NCBI RefSeq assembly: GCF_900100535.1
Contig: NZ_FNDG01000003.1
Span: forward strand, 124,001 to 188,000
Length of the DNA: 64,000 bases
Source: Phytopseudomonas flavescens
GTDB taxonomy: Bacteria; Pseudomonadota; Gammaproteobacteria; Pseudomonadales; Pseudomonadaceae
Direction of reading: 5' to 3'
The first letter of the stretch is position 1, and each line of letters begins with the position of its first letter. A model generated the notes under the pieces. It did not search any database and was not told the DNA's origin. It worked only from the letters and a program-made list of their open reading frames with translations. Of the stretch, positions 17,202-25,834 are shown one piece after another. The position numbers and the translations under genes are program-made.

Positions 17202-18716
17202 CTAGCCAAGAAACAGCTTATAGGCCGGATTGTCGCTTTCGTCCCAGTATGGGTAACCGATCGCATCCAGCGCGGGCGCGAGCAGATGGCGCTCGTCTTC
17301 CGGCACCTGCAGGGCAGCCAGCACACGACCGTCGGCGGCGCCATGATTGCGGTAGTGGAACAGCGTGATGTTCCAGCGCCCACCCAGCTTGTTGAGGAAG
17401 TTGAACAGCGCACCCGGCCGCTCCGGGAATTCGAAACGCAATACGCACTCGTCCGGCACCGCTGCGGCATGCCCGCCGACGGTGTGGCGGATATGCAGCT
17501 TGGCCAGCTCGTTGTCGGTCAGGTCGAGCACCGGGAAGCCCTGGCCACGCAGGTTCTCGACCAGCGCCGCACGGGGGTCGTGCTCCGGGTGGGTCTGCAC
17601 GCCGACGAAGATGTGCGCCTCACCGTCCTGATGGTAGCGGTAGTTGAATTCGGTGATCTGCCGCTTGCCGATCGCCTCGCAGAAGGCCTTGAAGCTGCCC
17701 GGCTTTTCGGGAATCGTCACGGCGATGATCGCTTCGCGTTTTTCACCCAGTTCGGCACGTTCGGCCACATGGCGCAGGCGGTCGAAGTTGACGTTGGCGC
17801 CGGAATCGATGCCCACCAGCACCTGGCCGCTGACGTTTTCACGCTCGACGTACTTCTTGATCCCGGCCACGGCCAGCGCGCCGGCGGGCTCGGTGATCGA
17901 GCGGGTGTCGTCGTAGATGTCCTTGATCGCCGCACAGATCTCGTCGGTGCTGACGGTGATCACTTCATCGACGCACAACTTGCAGATATCGAAGGTGTGC
18001 TGGCCGATCTGCGCCACTGCCACACCGTCGGCGAACAGCCCGACCTGCGGCAGCACCACGCGCTCGCCGGCGGCCAGGGCCTGCTGCAGGCAGTTGGAGT
18101 CGTCCGGCTCGACGCCGATCACGCGGGTCTCCGGGCGCAGGTATTTGACGTAGGCGGCGATGCCGGCGATCAGACCGCCGCCACCGACCGGCACGAAGAT
18201 CGCGTGCAGCGGGCCCTGATGCTGGCGGAGGATCTCCATCGCCACGGTGCCCTGGCCAGCGATCACATGGGGATCGTCGTAGGGGTGCACGTACACCAGG
18301 CCCTTTTCCTCCACCAGTTTCAGCGAATGTGCCAGGGCTTCGGGAAAGGCGTCGCCGTGCAGCACCACCTTGCCACCCCGGGAGCGCACCCCCTGCACCT
18401 TGAGTTCGGGCGTGGTGCGCGGCATGACGATGGTCGCCTTCACGCCCATGTGCTTGGCGGCCAGCGCCAGACCCTGGGCGTGGTTGCCCGCCGAGGCGGT
18501 AACCACGCCGCGAGCCAGTTCTTGCGGGGTGAGTTGCGCCAGCTTGTTGTAGGCGCCACGAATCTTGAACGAGTAGACCGGCTGCAGATCCTCGCGCTTG
18601 AGCAGAATATGGTTGCCCAGGCGTTCGGAAAGTTGGCGAGCGGGTTGCAGCGGGGTTTCCACGGCAACGTCATAGACACGGGAGGTCAGGGTCTTCTTGA
18701 CGTACTGTTCGAGCAT
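17202..18716 (-). CDS. ilvA: Threonine ammonia-lyase (threonine dehydratase), biosynthetic
   Basis: A 504-residue PLP enzyme that deaminates threonine to 2-oxobutyrate, the first step of isoleucine synthesis. The PLP lysine is in [10 protein letters not shown] (about residue 52) and the phosphate-binding glycine loop is in [10 protein letters not shown]. Two C-terminal ACT-like domains (from about residue 325 and 420) mark the feedback-regulated long form inhibited by isoleucine. The start MLEQYVKK at 18716 gives the length of the P. aeruginosa enzyme; an in-frame ATG at 18740 is possible. It is divergent from rpiA. Confidence 0.95.
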   Translation of the reverse strand: MLEQYVKKTLTSRVYDVAVETPLQPARQLSERLGNHILLKREDLQPVYSFKIRGAYNKLAQLTPQELARGVVTASAGNHAQGLALAAKHMGVKATIVMPRTTPELKVQGVRSRGGKVVLHGDAFPEALAHSLKLVEEKGLVYVHPYDDPHVIAGQGTVAMEILRQHQGPLHAIFVPVGGGGLIAGIAAYVKYLRPETRVIGVEPDDSNCLQQALAAGERVVLPQVGLFADGVAVAQIGQHTFDICKLCVDEVITVSTDEICAAIKDIYDDTRSITEPAGALAVAGIKKYVERENVSGQVLVGIDSGANVNFDRLRHVAERAELGEKREAIIAVTIPEKPGSFKAFCEAIGKRQITEFNYRYHQDGEAHIFVGVQTHPEHDPRAALVENLRGQGFPVLDLTDNELAKLHIRHTVGGHAAAVPDECVLRFEFPERPGALFNFLNKLGGRWNITLFHYRNHGAADGRVLAALQVPEDERHLLAPALDAIGYPYWDESDNPAYKLFLG

Positions 18717-18803
18717 GGCGGGCATCGCAGGCGGCTTCATGGGAAAGCCCGGAGTCTAACGCAGTCTGCCGGACGACCATACGAATTCCGGGGTTTTGCC
18801 GGC

Positions 18804-18809
18804 TATAAT
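18804..18809 (+). promoter_or_regulatory. Likely -10 element of rpiA
   Basis: A perfect TATAAT lies 33 bp upstream of the rpiA ATG in the ilvA-rpiA divergent gap. No good -35 hexamer is obvious at 17 bp spacing, so the promoter call rests on the -10 alone. Confidence 0.55.
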
Positions 18810-18842
18810 CAGCGCCTCGTTTCTCTCTCTCGTGGACCCCCA

Positions 18843-19514
18843 ATGACCCAGGATCAGCTCAAACAAGCCGTGGCCCAGGCCGCCGTCGACTTCATCCTTC
18901 CCAAGCTCGACGCCAAGAGCGTCATCGGCGTCGGTACCGGCTCCACGGCCAACTGTTTCATCGATGCCCTGGCCAGGCATAAGCTGAACTTCGACGGCGC
19001 CGTGGCCAGCTCCGAAGCCACTGCCGCGCGCCTCAAGGGCCACGGCATCCCGGTGTATGAACTGAACAGCGTCAGCGATCTGGAGTTCTACGTCGATGGC
19101 GCCGACGAGAGTGACGAGCGCCTGAACCTGATCAAGGGCGGCGGCGCGGCCCTGACTCGCGAGAAGATCGTCGCCGCCGTGGCCCGTACCTTCATCTGCA
19201 TCGCCGACGGCAGCAAGCTGGTGCCGGTGCTCGGCGCCTTCCCGCTGCCGGTGGAGGTGATTCCCATGGCCCGCAGCTTTGTCGCCCGTGAACTGGTCAA
19301 GCTGGGCGGCGACCCGGTGTACCGTGAAGGCGTGCTGACCGACAACGGCAATGTGATCCTCGATGTGCACAACATGAGCATCACCGATCCGGTGGAACTG
19401 GAAGCGAACATCAACGCCATCGTCGGCGTGGTCACCAACGGCCTGTTCGCCGCGCGCCCGGCAGACCTGCTGCTGCTCGGCACCGCCGAAGGCGTGAAGT
19501 CGCTGCAGCGCTGA
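18843..19514 (+). CDS. rpiA: Ribose-5-phosphate isomerase A
   Basis: A 223-residue enzyme that interconverts ribose 5-phosphate and ribulose 5-phosphate in the pentose phosphate pathway. The motifs [43 protein letters not shown] and [11 protein letters not shown] are all those of RpiA. The start follows directly on the family N-terminus [14 protein letters not shown]. It is transcribed divergently from ilvA, as in P. aeruginosa, and is followed by a strong terminator. Confidence 0.97.
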   Translation: MTQDQLKQAVAQAAVDFILPKLDAKSVIGVGTGSTANCFIDALARHKLNFDGAVASSEATAARLKGHGIPVYELNSVSDLEFYVDGADESDERLNLIKGGGAALTREKIVAAVARTFICIADGSKLVPVLGAFPLPVEVIPMARSFVARELVKLGGDPVYREGVLTDNGNVILDVHNMSITDPVELEANINAIVGVVTNGLFAARPADLLLLGTAEGVKSLQR

Positions 19515-19532
19515 GTAACGCGGGCAATACCG

Positions 19533-19568
19533 AAAAGGCCGGGTGAGCAGTCACTCGGCCTTTTTTTT
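19533..19568 (+). terminator. Terminator of rpiA, overlapping the end of the opposite gene
   Basis: The arms AAAAGGCCG and CGGCCTTTT, extended by GTGA/TCAC, are followed by eight T residues. The downstream arm and T run encode on the other strand the last codons (KKKAE-stop) of the CarP-like gene ending at 19551, so the terminator doubles as coding sequence. Confidence 0.88.
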
Positions 19569-20468
19569 GCTGAAGGTGTAGAACAGGTTGGGTTCGCTGA
19601 TCAGGTAGATCACGCCCTGCTCGTCCATGGCGATGCCTTCGGCCTGGGGAACGGACGCCTTCAGCCCCTGCTGACCGCCGATCAGCGACAGGCTGCTGAC
19701 CGCTTCACCCTTGGTATCGAGCTCCACCAGCAAGCGCGAATCATCGGACAGGCCCAGCAGATGCCCGGTGCGCGCGTCGTACTGCAGGCTGGACAGGTCA
19801 CGCACGAAAAGCCCCTCGTCGCGCTCGCGGTCATCGATGACACGGATCGCCGATGGCGTGCTCGGGTCGAGATGAGGAAAGCCGTGCACCTCGTAGATAC
19901 GCAGCGGGTCGCGCTCCTTGGCGACGAACAGGCGCTTGCCGACCAGGTCGTAGGCCAGGCCTTCGAAGCCCTTGTTCTTGGCCTCCATCTCCAGGCCCAG
20001 GGAAAGCTGCTGGCCACTGGCAGCGTCGACACGGGTGGTGGTGTCGTCGATGCGTACCTCGACCAGCCGCTGAGGGCGCTCGTCGGCGATCACGAAGACT
20101 CCCGGCGCGACATACTCCACGGCCTCCGGATCACCGAAACCGACCAGTTGAATCTCGCGCAGCACCTTGCCTTCCAGCGAAAGCTCGATCAGCCGGGCGT
20201 TCTGGTTGGTGACGGTGAACAGGCTCTTGCGCAGCGGATCGTAGGTCAATGCCGATACGTCGTCGTCCAGGCCTTCGATCACCTGTGCTTCACGGGTTAC
20301 CTGGTAACCATCGAGCCACAGCGTATTGGCCGGCGCCTGGTCGGGCTGCCGGACGTTGAACCAGGCCCGCTCGAACACTCGGAACTCCTGCCCCCAGAGC
20401 ACCAGCAGCACGCAGACGACCAACATGAACAGCACCAGCAAGGCCTTGAGGGAGAACAGACGACGCAT
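19551..20468 (-). CDS. CarP-like SdiA-regulated (YjiK) beta-propeller protein, copy 1
   Basis: A 305-residue protein with one N-terminal membrane anchor (LKALLVLFMLVVCVLLVLW) and a periplasmic SdiA-regulated/phytase-like beta-propeller domain (DDVSALTYDP, GDPEAVEYVAPG, NKGFEGLAYD, PQAEGIAMDEQG). The relative CarP (PA0327) of P. aeruginosa sits in the same region near rpiA and takes part in calcium homeostasis. It is clearly a paralogue of the gene just upstream, of identical length. The ATG at 20468 places the anchor at the N-terminus. It is probably the last gene of a CarO-CarP-CarP operon. Confidence 0.85.
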   Translation of the reverse strand: MRRLFSLKALLVLFMLVVCVLLVLWGQEFRVFERAWFNVRQPDQAPANTLWLDGYQVTREAQVIEGLDDDVSALTYDPLRKSLFTVTNQNARLIELSLEGKVLREIQLVGFGDPEAVEYVAPGVFVIADERPQRLVEVRIDDTTTRVDAASGQQLSLGLEMEAKNKGFEGLAYDLVGKRLFVAKERDPLRIYEVHGFPHLDPSTPSAIRVIDDRERDEGLFVRDLSSLQYDARTGHLLGLSDDSRLLVELDTKGEAVSSLSLIGGQQGLKASVPQAEGIAMDEQGVIYLISEPNLFYTFSKKKAE

Positions 20469-20597
20469 AGGTTTCACTTGTCCATTGGCGGGAAAACCAG
20501 GCGGCCGCTCGGAAAACGCTCGAAGGCGACCATTCGTGCCGGGCGAAGCTAGCAGCCCTCGCCTCACTTCACCAGCGCGGCGAAGCTCCGGCAGGGC

Positions 20598-21515
20598 TCA
20601 GTCGGCATCGCCGCGCTTGAAGACATAGAACAGATTGGGCTCGCTGGTCAGGTAGAGCACGCCCTGGTCATCCATGGTGATGCCTTCGGCCTGCGGCACC
20701 GATTTCTTGAGCCCCTGCTGGCCCTGCAGCAGCGACAGGCTGCTGATCGGTTTGCCGTCTTCACCCAGCTCGACCACCAGTCGCGACTCATCCGAAAGCG
20801 CCAGCAAATGGCCGGTAAGGCTGTCGTAATGCAGGCTGGACAGGTCACGCACGAAGATGCCCGCATCGCGCTGGCGATCATCGCGGATTTGCACCGGACT
20901 GGTCGTGTCCGGGTCGAGGTTGGGGAAGCCATGCACCTCGTAGATGCGCATGGGGTCACGCTCCTTCGCCACGAACAGGCGCTTGCCGGCCAGGTCATAG
21001 GCCAGCCCCTCGAAGCCCTTGTTCTTGGTCCCCATCTCCAGGCCCAGCGCCATCTGCTGAGCCCCCGCGGCATCGATCGATCTGGTGTCGTCGTCGATAC
21101 GCACCTTGACCAGGCGCTGCGCGCGCTCATCGGCGATCACGAACCGCCCGGGCGCCACGTACTCGACAGCCTCGGGGTCGCCGAAACCGACCAGTTCGAT
21201 CTGCCGCAGGACCTTGCCGCCAAGGGACAGCTCGATCAGTTTCGGATGCCGGTTGGTCACCGTGAACAGGCTCTTGCGATCCGGATCGTAGGTCAGCGCC
21301 GACACGTCGTCCTCCAGGCCTTCGATGCGCAGCGCCTCGATCGCCACCTTGTAGTCGCTCAACCACCGCGAGTGGGAAGGCGCCTCGGCCGGCTGGCTGA
21401 CATTGAACCAGGCCCGCTCGAACAGGCGGAATTGCTGGCTCGCCACCACCAGCGCAAGCAGCAGGACAATCACCAACAGCAGGAACAATCCTTTGATCGA
21501 AATCAGACGGGGCAT
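20598..21515 (-). CDS. CarP-like SdiA-regulated (YjiK) beta-propeller protein, copy 2
   Basis: A 305-residue membrane-anchored propeller protein sharing long identical stretches with copy 1 (FERAWFNV, DDVSALTYDP, VGFGDPEAVEYVAPG, KNKGFEGLAYDL, GKRLFVAKERDP). By eye about two thirds of residues agree. The N-terminal anchor is IKGLFLLLVIVLLLALVVA. The spacers in front of both copies also share blocks, including GCTAGCAGC at 20548 and 21599, so the duplicated unit included upstream DNA. It lies downstream of the CarO-like gene on the same strand. Confidence 0.85.
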   Translation of the reverse strand: MPRLISIKGLFLLLVIVLLLALVVASQQFRLFERAWFNVSQPAEAPSHSRWLSDYKVAIEALRIEGLEDDVSALTYDPDRKSLFTVTNRHPKLIELSLGGKVLRQIELVGFGDPEAVEYVAPGRFVIADERAQRLVKVRIDDDTRSIDAAGAQQMALGLEMGTKNKGFEGLAYDLAGKRLFVAKERDPMRIYEVHGFPNLDPDTTSPVQIRDDRQRDAGIFVRDLSSLHYDSLTGHLLALSDESRLVVELGEDGKPISSLSLLQGQQGLKKSVPQAEGITMDDQGVLYLTSEPNLFYVFKRGDAD

Positions 21516-21614
21516 CGCGGCTCACATATCCATCGGCAAAAACGACAACGCCGCCCCCCGGTGTTCCGAGAGGCGGCCATTCAGTGCAGTGGTGCGACGC
21601 TAGCAGCGCGCGCC

Positions 21615-21962
21615 TTATTTCACCAGTTCGACGATATCGACGTCGATCTCGCGGCTGGTCAGATCCTTGTCGACTTCACCGGTCAGCTTGACGGTAGCCT
21701 TCTCGGAGACGGCTTGTGGCGGCCAGTCCTTGTCGTCGATTTCGACGTGAATGGTGCCGGTGGCGTCCTTGAACTCATAGAGTTCGTCCTGCAGGCGCTT
21801 GACGATCTGGCCCTGCAGCACCACCGGCGTGTCGTCGCCAGCTTTCAGTGCCTGCTCGACGGTAGTGACCTGAGCGACCTGGCCTGGGCCGGTATAGCCC
21901 GCAGCCATGGCAGCGGAAGAAAACAGTGGAACGAGCAGCAGTGCGAGTGCGGGAGCTTTCAT
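21615..21962 (-). CDS. carO: CarO-like periplasmic OB-fold protein (YgiW/YdeI family)
   Basis: A 115-residue protein with a Sec signal peptide (MKAPALALLLVPLFSSAAMA) and a BOF/OB-fold domain (VVLQGQIVKRL, YEFKDATGTIHVEIDD, VKLTGEVDKD, IDVDIVELVK). The YgiW/YdeI family includes CarO (PA0320) of P. aeruginosa, which is induced by calcium through the CarSR two-component system. Its position next to the FAH gene and serA matches PAO1. An array of 11-bp-phased repeats lies 49-87 bp upstream of the ATG. The gene symbol rests on family plus synteny. Confidence 0.82.
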   Translation of the reverse strand: MKAPALALLLVPLFSSAAMAAGYTGPGQVAQVTTVEQALKAGDDTPVVLQGQIVKRLQDELYEFKDATGTIHVEIDDKDWPPQAVSEKATVKLTGEVDKDLTSREIDVDIVELVK

Positions 21963-22010
21963 GGGGATGACCCTCTATCTGTAGATGACGGGGTCAGGTT
22001 AAGTCGCCCA

Positions 22011-22049
22011 GCTGAAGCCAGGCTTAAAGCCGGCTTAAGCCAAGCTTAA
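22011..22049. promoter_or_regulatory. Four-copy direct-repeat operator upstream of the carO-like gene
   Basis: Hexamers GCTGAA (22011), GCTTAA (22022), GCTTAA (22033) and GCTTAA (22044) recur at an exact 11-bp period. Read on the carO strand this is TTAAGC-N5-TTAAGC-N5-TTAAGC-N5-TTCAGC. That is the format bound by OmpR/PhoB-class response regulators such as PmrA and PhoP, and fits CarR control. A related GGTTAA at 21997 is out of phase. Confidence 0.75.
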
Positions 22050-22110
22050 TTGGAATAAGCGTGGATTCAGGGTGGTTGCCAGGCGAGAACGGACAATCAG
22101 CGTTCGACCT

Positions 22111-22160
22111 TGTGGGAGCGCGCCATGCGCGCGAATCGCGGGCGTGGCCCGCTCCCACAG
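22111..22160. repeat. Pseudomonas REP-like palindromic element
   Basis: The arms TGTGGGAGCG and CGCTCCCACA are perfect inverted repeats around a GC-rich core with a smaller inner palindrome (GCGCGCC/GGCGTGGC region). This is the common GTGGGAGC-type REP of Pseudomonas. It sits between the carO operator and the end of the FAH-family gene. Confidence 0.8.
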
Positions 22161-22203
22161 TGGATCGCTGAATGGCCGCTAGCGCCTTGCAACGGTCGCC
22201 ATA

Positions 22204-22869
22204 TCAGATGACCCGGCTGGCGAAGCTGGAATGGCCGACCAGGTCCAGCACCAGTTCATCGCCCTTGTGCAACGGGCCGACGCCTGCGGGGGTTCCGGTG
22301 AGGATCACGTCGCCGGGCTGCAGGTTGAAGTGGCCGGCCATTGCCTGGATCACCGGCACGATGGCGAAGATCATGTCGCCGCTGGTGCCGTCCTGACGCA
22401 CTTCGCCGTTGATGGTCAGGCGGATGCCGATGGCAGCCAGGTCTTCGACCGCGTCACCCGGCACGAAGGGCGCCAGTACACAGGCACCGTCGAATGCCTT
22501 GGCCGGCTCCCAAGGATGGCCCTTGTCCTTGAGCTTGTTCTGCACGTCGCGCAGGGTCAGGTCCAGAGCAGGAGCGAAACCGGAGATGGCGTCGAGCACT
22601 TCTTCTTCACTCGGCTTGCGCGACAACGGCTTGCCGATCAGCACGGCGATTTCCACTTCATAGTGCACCGAGCCTCGGTCTTCCGGAATGCTGAAGCCAC
22701 CTTCGAGCGGTACCACGCAGCTCCCGGGCTTGATGAACAGCATCGGCTCGGACGGCAGCGGGTTGTTGAGTTCCTTGGCATGCTCGGCGTAATTGCGGCC
22801 CACGCACACCACCTTGCCCAGTGGGAAGTGAATGCGGGTGCCATCGATGTACTGGTGCTGGTAGCTCAT
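22204..22869 (-). CDS. Fumarylacetoacetate hydrolase family protein
   Basis: A 221-residue single-domain FAH-fold protein. The metal-binding acid cluster is in VHYEVEIAVLIGK, followed by GFAPALDLTLRDVQ and the C-terminal LTGTPAGVGPLHKGD. These features fit the small FAH branch (acylpyruvase/oxaloacetate decarboxylase-like), which cleaves C-C bonds in 2-oxo acids with a divalent metal. It lies about 100 bp downstream of the D-2-hydroxyglutarate dehydrogenase on the same strand, so a role in clearing 2-oxo acid side products is plausible. Exact substrate unknown. Confidence 0.88.
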   Translation of the reverse strand: MSYQHQYIDGTRIHFPLGKVVCVGRNYAEHAKELNNPLPSEPMLFIKPGSCVVPLEGGFSIPEDRGSVHYEVEIAVLIGKPLSRKPSEEEVLDAISGFAPALDLTLRDVQNKLKDKGHPWEPAKAFDGACVLAPFVPGDAVEDLAAIGIRLTINGEVRQDGTSGDMIFAIVPVIQAMAGHFNLQPGDVILTGTPAGVGPLHKGDELVLDLVGHSSFASRVI

Positions 22870-22966
22870 AGAGTTTCTCCGGAAGCGGCAAGCCTGGCGC
22901 AGCGAGCCGCAAGAATGAAGCAGGACAGGCGTTCGCTCGCAGCCCGTGGCTTGAAGCTCGTCACTT

Positions 22967-24358
22967 TCAATTGAAGATCTTGCCGGGGTTCATGATGCCG
23001 TTAGGGTCGAAGACCGCCTTGATCGCCTTCATGTAACCGATCTCGGCGGCCGAGCGGCTGTATTGCAGGTAATCGCGCTTGGTCATGCCCACGCCGTGCT
23101 CGGCGGAGATCGAGCCGTTGTACTTCTCGACGGTCTCGAACACCCACTTGTTGACGGTCGCGCACTTGGCGAAGAACTCTTCCTTGCTCAGCGCTTCGGG
23201 TTTGAGGATGTTCAGGTGCAGGTTGCCGTCGCCGATGTGGCCGTACCAGAGCACCTCGAAATCCGGGTAGCTGCCGGCAACGATGGTGTCGATGTCGGCC
23301 AGGAACGCCGGTACCTGGGAGACCGTCACCGAGATGTCGTTCTTGTACGGCGTCCAGTGGCTGATGGTCTCGGAGATGTACTCGCGCAGTTTCCACAGGT
23401 TCTGCAACTGTTGCTCGCTCTGGCTCATCACGCCATCGAGCACCCAGCCCTGCTCCACGCAGTGCTCGAAGGTGGCCAGCGCAGCATTGGCCACATCTTC
23501 GTTGACCGCCTCGAACTCCAGCAGCGCGTAGAACGGCGTGCGGCTCTCGAACGGCGCGGGAACGTCACCGCGCTCGAGGATCTTGTCCAGGCACTTGTCG
23601 GAGAAGAATTCGAAGGCGGTGAGGTCGAGCTTGCCGTGGAAGGCGTGCAGCACCGGCATGATCGAATCGAAATCCGGCGTGCCGAGCACCATGGCGGTGA
23701 GGTTGCGTGGCGCACGATCCAGACGCATGGTGGCCTCGACCACGAAGCCCAGGGTGCCTTCGGCACCGATGAACAACTGGCGCAGGTCATAGCCGGTGGC
23801 GTTCTTGATCAGGTCCTTGTTCAGCTCGAGCAGCTCGCCGGTACCGGTGACCACTTTCAGGCCCGCCACCCAATTGCGGGTCAGGCCGTAGCGGATCACC
23901 TTGATGCCACCGGCGTTGGTGCCGATGTTGCCACCGATCTGGCTGGAGCCGGCGGAGGCGAAATCCACCGGGTAATAAAGGCCCTGGTCCTCGGCGAACT
24001 GCTGCAGGGCGGCGGTGACCACGCCCGGCTGGCAGACCACGGTGCGGTTGGACAGATTGAAGTCGAGGATCTGGTTCATGTAGTCGAACGACACCACCAC
24101 CTCGCCGTTGGCGGCGACGGCCGCTGCCGACAGGCCGGTGCGACCGCCGGAAGGCACCAGGGCGATCCTGTGGGCATTGGCCCAGCGCACGATGGCCTGC
24201 ACCTGTTCGGTGGTCTTGGGGAAAACGATGGCGGAGGGAGCCGGCGCGTAGTGCTTGGTCCAGTCCTTGCCATAGGTGTCCAGCGACGCAGCGTCGGTCA
24301 GCACCTTGCCAGGCTCGACCAGGGTCTTGAGTTCTTCAATCGGCAGATGATCGGTCAT
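22967..24358 (-). CDS. FAD-linked D-2-hydroxyglutarate dehydrogenase
   Basis: A 463-residue protein of the GlcD/D-2-hydroxyglutarate dehydrogenase type. The FAD-binding half carries ALVPSGGRTGLSAAAVAANG and GSSQIGGNIGTNAGG, and the C-terminal half carries YGHIGDGNLHLNIL and SAEHGVGMTKRDYL. In Pseudomonas this gene lies beside serA. Established work shows that D2HGDH reoxidises the 2-hydroxyglutarate that SerA forms while recycling NAD, driving serine synthesis. It is divergent from serA here (183 bp). The start at 24358 (MTDHLPIEELKTLVEPGK) was chosen on family pattern; 24379 is an alternative. Confidence 0.92.
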   Translation of the reverse strand: MTDHLPIEELKTLVEPGKVLTDAASLDTYGKDWTKHYAPAPSAIVFPKTTEQVQAIVRWANAHRIALVPSGGRTGLSAAAVAANGEVVVSFDYMNQILDFNLSNRTVVCQPGVVTAALQQFAEDQGLYYPVDFASAGSSQIGGNIGTNAGGIKVIRYGLTRNWVAGLKVVTGTGELLELNKDLIKNATGYDLRQLFIGAEGTLGFVVEATMRLDRAPRNLTAMVLGTPDFDSIMPVLHAFHGKLDLTAFEFFSDKCLDKILERGDVPAPFESRTPFYALLEFEAVNEDVANAALATFEHCVEQGWVLDGVMSQSEQQLQNLWKLREYISETISHWTPYKNDISVTVSQVPAFLADIDTIVAGSYPDFEVLWYGHIGDGNLHLNILKPEALSKEEFFAKCATVNKWVFETVEKYNGSISAEHGVGMTKRDYLQYSRSAAEIGYMKAIKAVFDPNGIMNPGKIFN

Positions 24359-24541
24359 TTCAACTCTCGAAACGTTCATGGTCGCCCTGAGAACCGTTCA
24401 GGTCGCAACCGAGCAAGGAAAAGGGATCCCATGCTAGCATATGCCCCCGCAAATCATGCTTCGCCGCGATCTGCCGGGCCATCGGCGCCGGCATCGTTAC
24501 TTCTCCTGACACTCAATCAAAGTGGGACAACAGGTACTCCG

Positions 24542-25771
24542 ATGAGCACGACCTCTCTCGACAAGGGCAAGATCAAGTTCCTTCTTCTCGAAGGCGTCCA
24601 CCAGAATGCGGTGGATACCCTGAAGGCGTCCGGCTACACCAACATCGAGTACCTCAAGACCGCGCTGTCCGGGGAGGAATTGAAAGCCAGGATCGCCGAC
24701 GCGCACTTCATCGGCATCCGCTCACGCACCCAATTGACCGAAGAGGTCTTCGACTGCGCGAAGAAGCTGGTCGCCGTCGGCTGCTTCTGCATCGGCACCA
24801 ACCAGGTCGACCTGGACGCCGCCCGCGAACGCGGTATCGCCGTGTTCAATGCGCCCTACTCCAATACCCGCTCGGTGGCCGAGCTGGTGCTGGCCCAGGC
24901 CATCCTGCTGCTGCGCGGGATCCCGGAAAAGAACGCCTCGTGCCACCGCGGCGGCTGGATCAAGTCGGCGGCCAACTCGTTCGAAATCCGCGGCAAGAAG
25001 CTGGGCATCGTCGGCTACGGCTCCATCGGCACGCAGCTCTCGGTACTCGCCGAAGCCCTGGGCATGCAGGTCTTCTTCTACGATGTGGTGACCAAGCTGC
25101 CGCTGGGCAACGCCCAGCAGATCGGCAAGCTGCACGACCTGCTCGGGCAGTGCGACATCGTTTCCCTGCACGTGCCCGAGCTGGCATCCACCCAGTGGAT
25201 GATCGGCGAGAAGGAAATCCGCGCCATCAAGAAAGGCGGCATCCTGATCAACGCCGCCCGCGGCACCGTGGTCGAGCTCGATCACCTGGCTGCCGCGATC
25301 AAGGACGAGCACCTGATCGGTGCGGCCATCGACGTGTTCCCGGTCGAGCCGAAGTCCAATGACGACGTGTTCGAGAGCCCGCTACGGGGCCTGGATCGCG
25401 TGATCCTGACGCCGCACATCGGCGGCTCCACCGCCGAGGCCCAAGCCAACATCGGCCTGGAAGTGGCCGAGAAGCTGGTCAAGTACAGCGACAACGGCAC
25501 CTCGGTGTCCTCGGTCAACTTCCCGGAAGTGGCCCTGCCGGCACACGCGGGCAAACACCGCCTGCTGCACATCCACGCCAACGTTCCTGGCGTGATGAGC
25601 GAGATCAACAAGGTGTTCGCCGACAACGGCATCAACATCTCCGGTCAGTATCTGCAGACCAACGAGAAAGTCGGTTACGTGGTCATCGACGTCGACGCCG
25701 AATACTCGGATCTGGCGCTGGAGAAGCTGCAGCACGTCAACGGCACCATCCGCAGCCGCGTTCTGTTCTAA
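24542..25771 (+). CDS. serA: D-3-phosphoglycerate dehydrogenase
   Basis: A 409-residue enzyme for the first step of serine synthesis, oxidising 3-phosphoglycerate to 3-phosphohydroxypyruvate with NAD. The sequence shows the Rossmann motif LGIVGYGSIGTQLSVLAEALG, the catalytic region ILINAARGTVVELDHL and LTPHIGGSTAEAQ, and a C-terminal ACT domain (VPGVMSEINKVFADNGINI) that binds serine for feedback. The length equals that of the P. aeruginosa enzyme. It is divergent from D2HGDH and followed by a terminator. Confidence 0.97.
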   Translation: MSTTSLDKGKIKFLLLEGVHQNAVDTLKASGYTNIEYLKTALSGEELKARIADAHFIGIRSRTQLTEEVFDCAKKLVAVGCFCIGTNQVDLDAARERGIAVFNAPYSNTRSVAELVLAQAILLLRGIPEKNASCHRGGWIKSAANSFEIRGKKLGIVGYGSIGTQLSVLAEALGMQVFFYDVVTKLPLGNAQQIGKLHDLLGQCDIVSLHVPELASTQWMIGEKEIRAIKKGGILINAARGTVVELDHLAAAIKDEHLIGAAIDVFPVEPKSNDDVFESPLRGLDRVILTPHIGGSTAEAQANIGLEVAEKLVKYSDNGTSVSSVNFPEVALPAHAGKHRLLHIHANVPGVMSEINKVFADNGINISGQYLQTNEKVGYVVIDVDAEYSDLALEKLQHVNGTIRSRVLF

Positions 25772-25787
25772 GAAGGTAGCCGCATTG

Positions 25788-25812
25788 AAAAGGGAGGCTC
25801 GGCCTCCCTTTT
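25788..25812 (+). terminator. Terminator of serA (bidirectional)
   Basis: A perfect stem AAAAGGGAGGC / GCCTCCCTTTT with a 3-base loop lies 17 bp past serA. A/T tracts on both sides mean it can also end the convergent oxygenase transcript. Confidence 0.85.
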
Positions 25813-25834
25813 GCGTTTCCGGTGCTCGCGCAAT

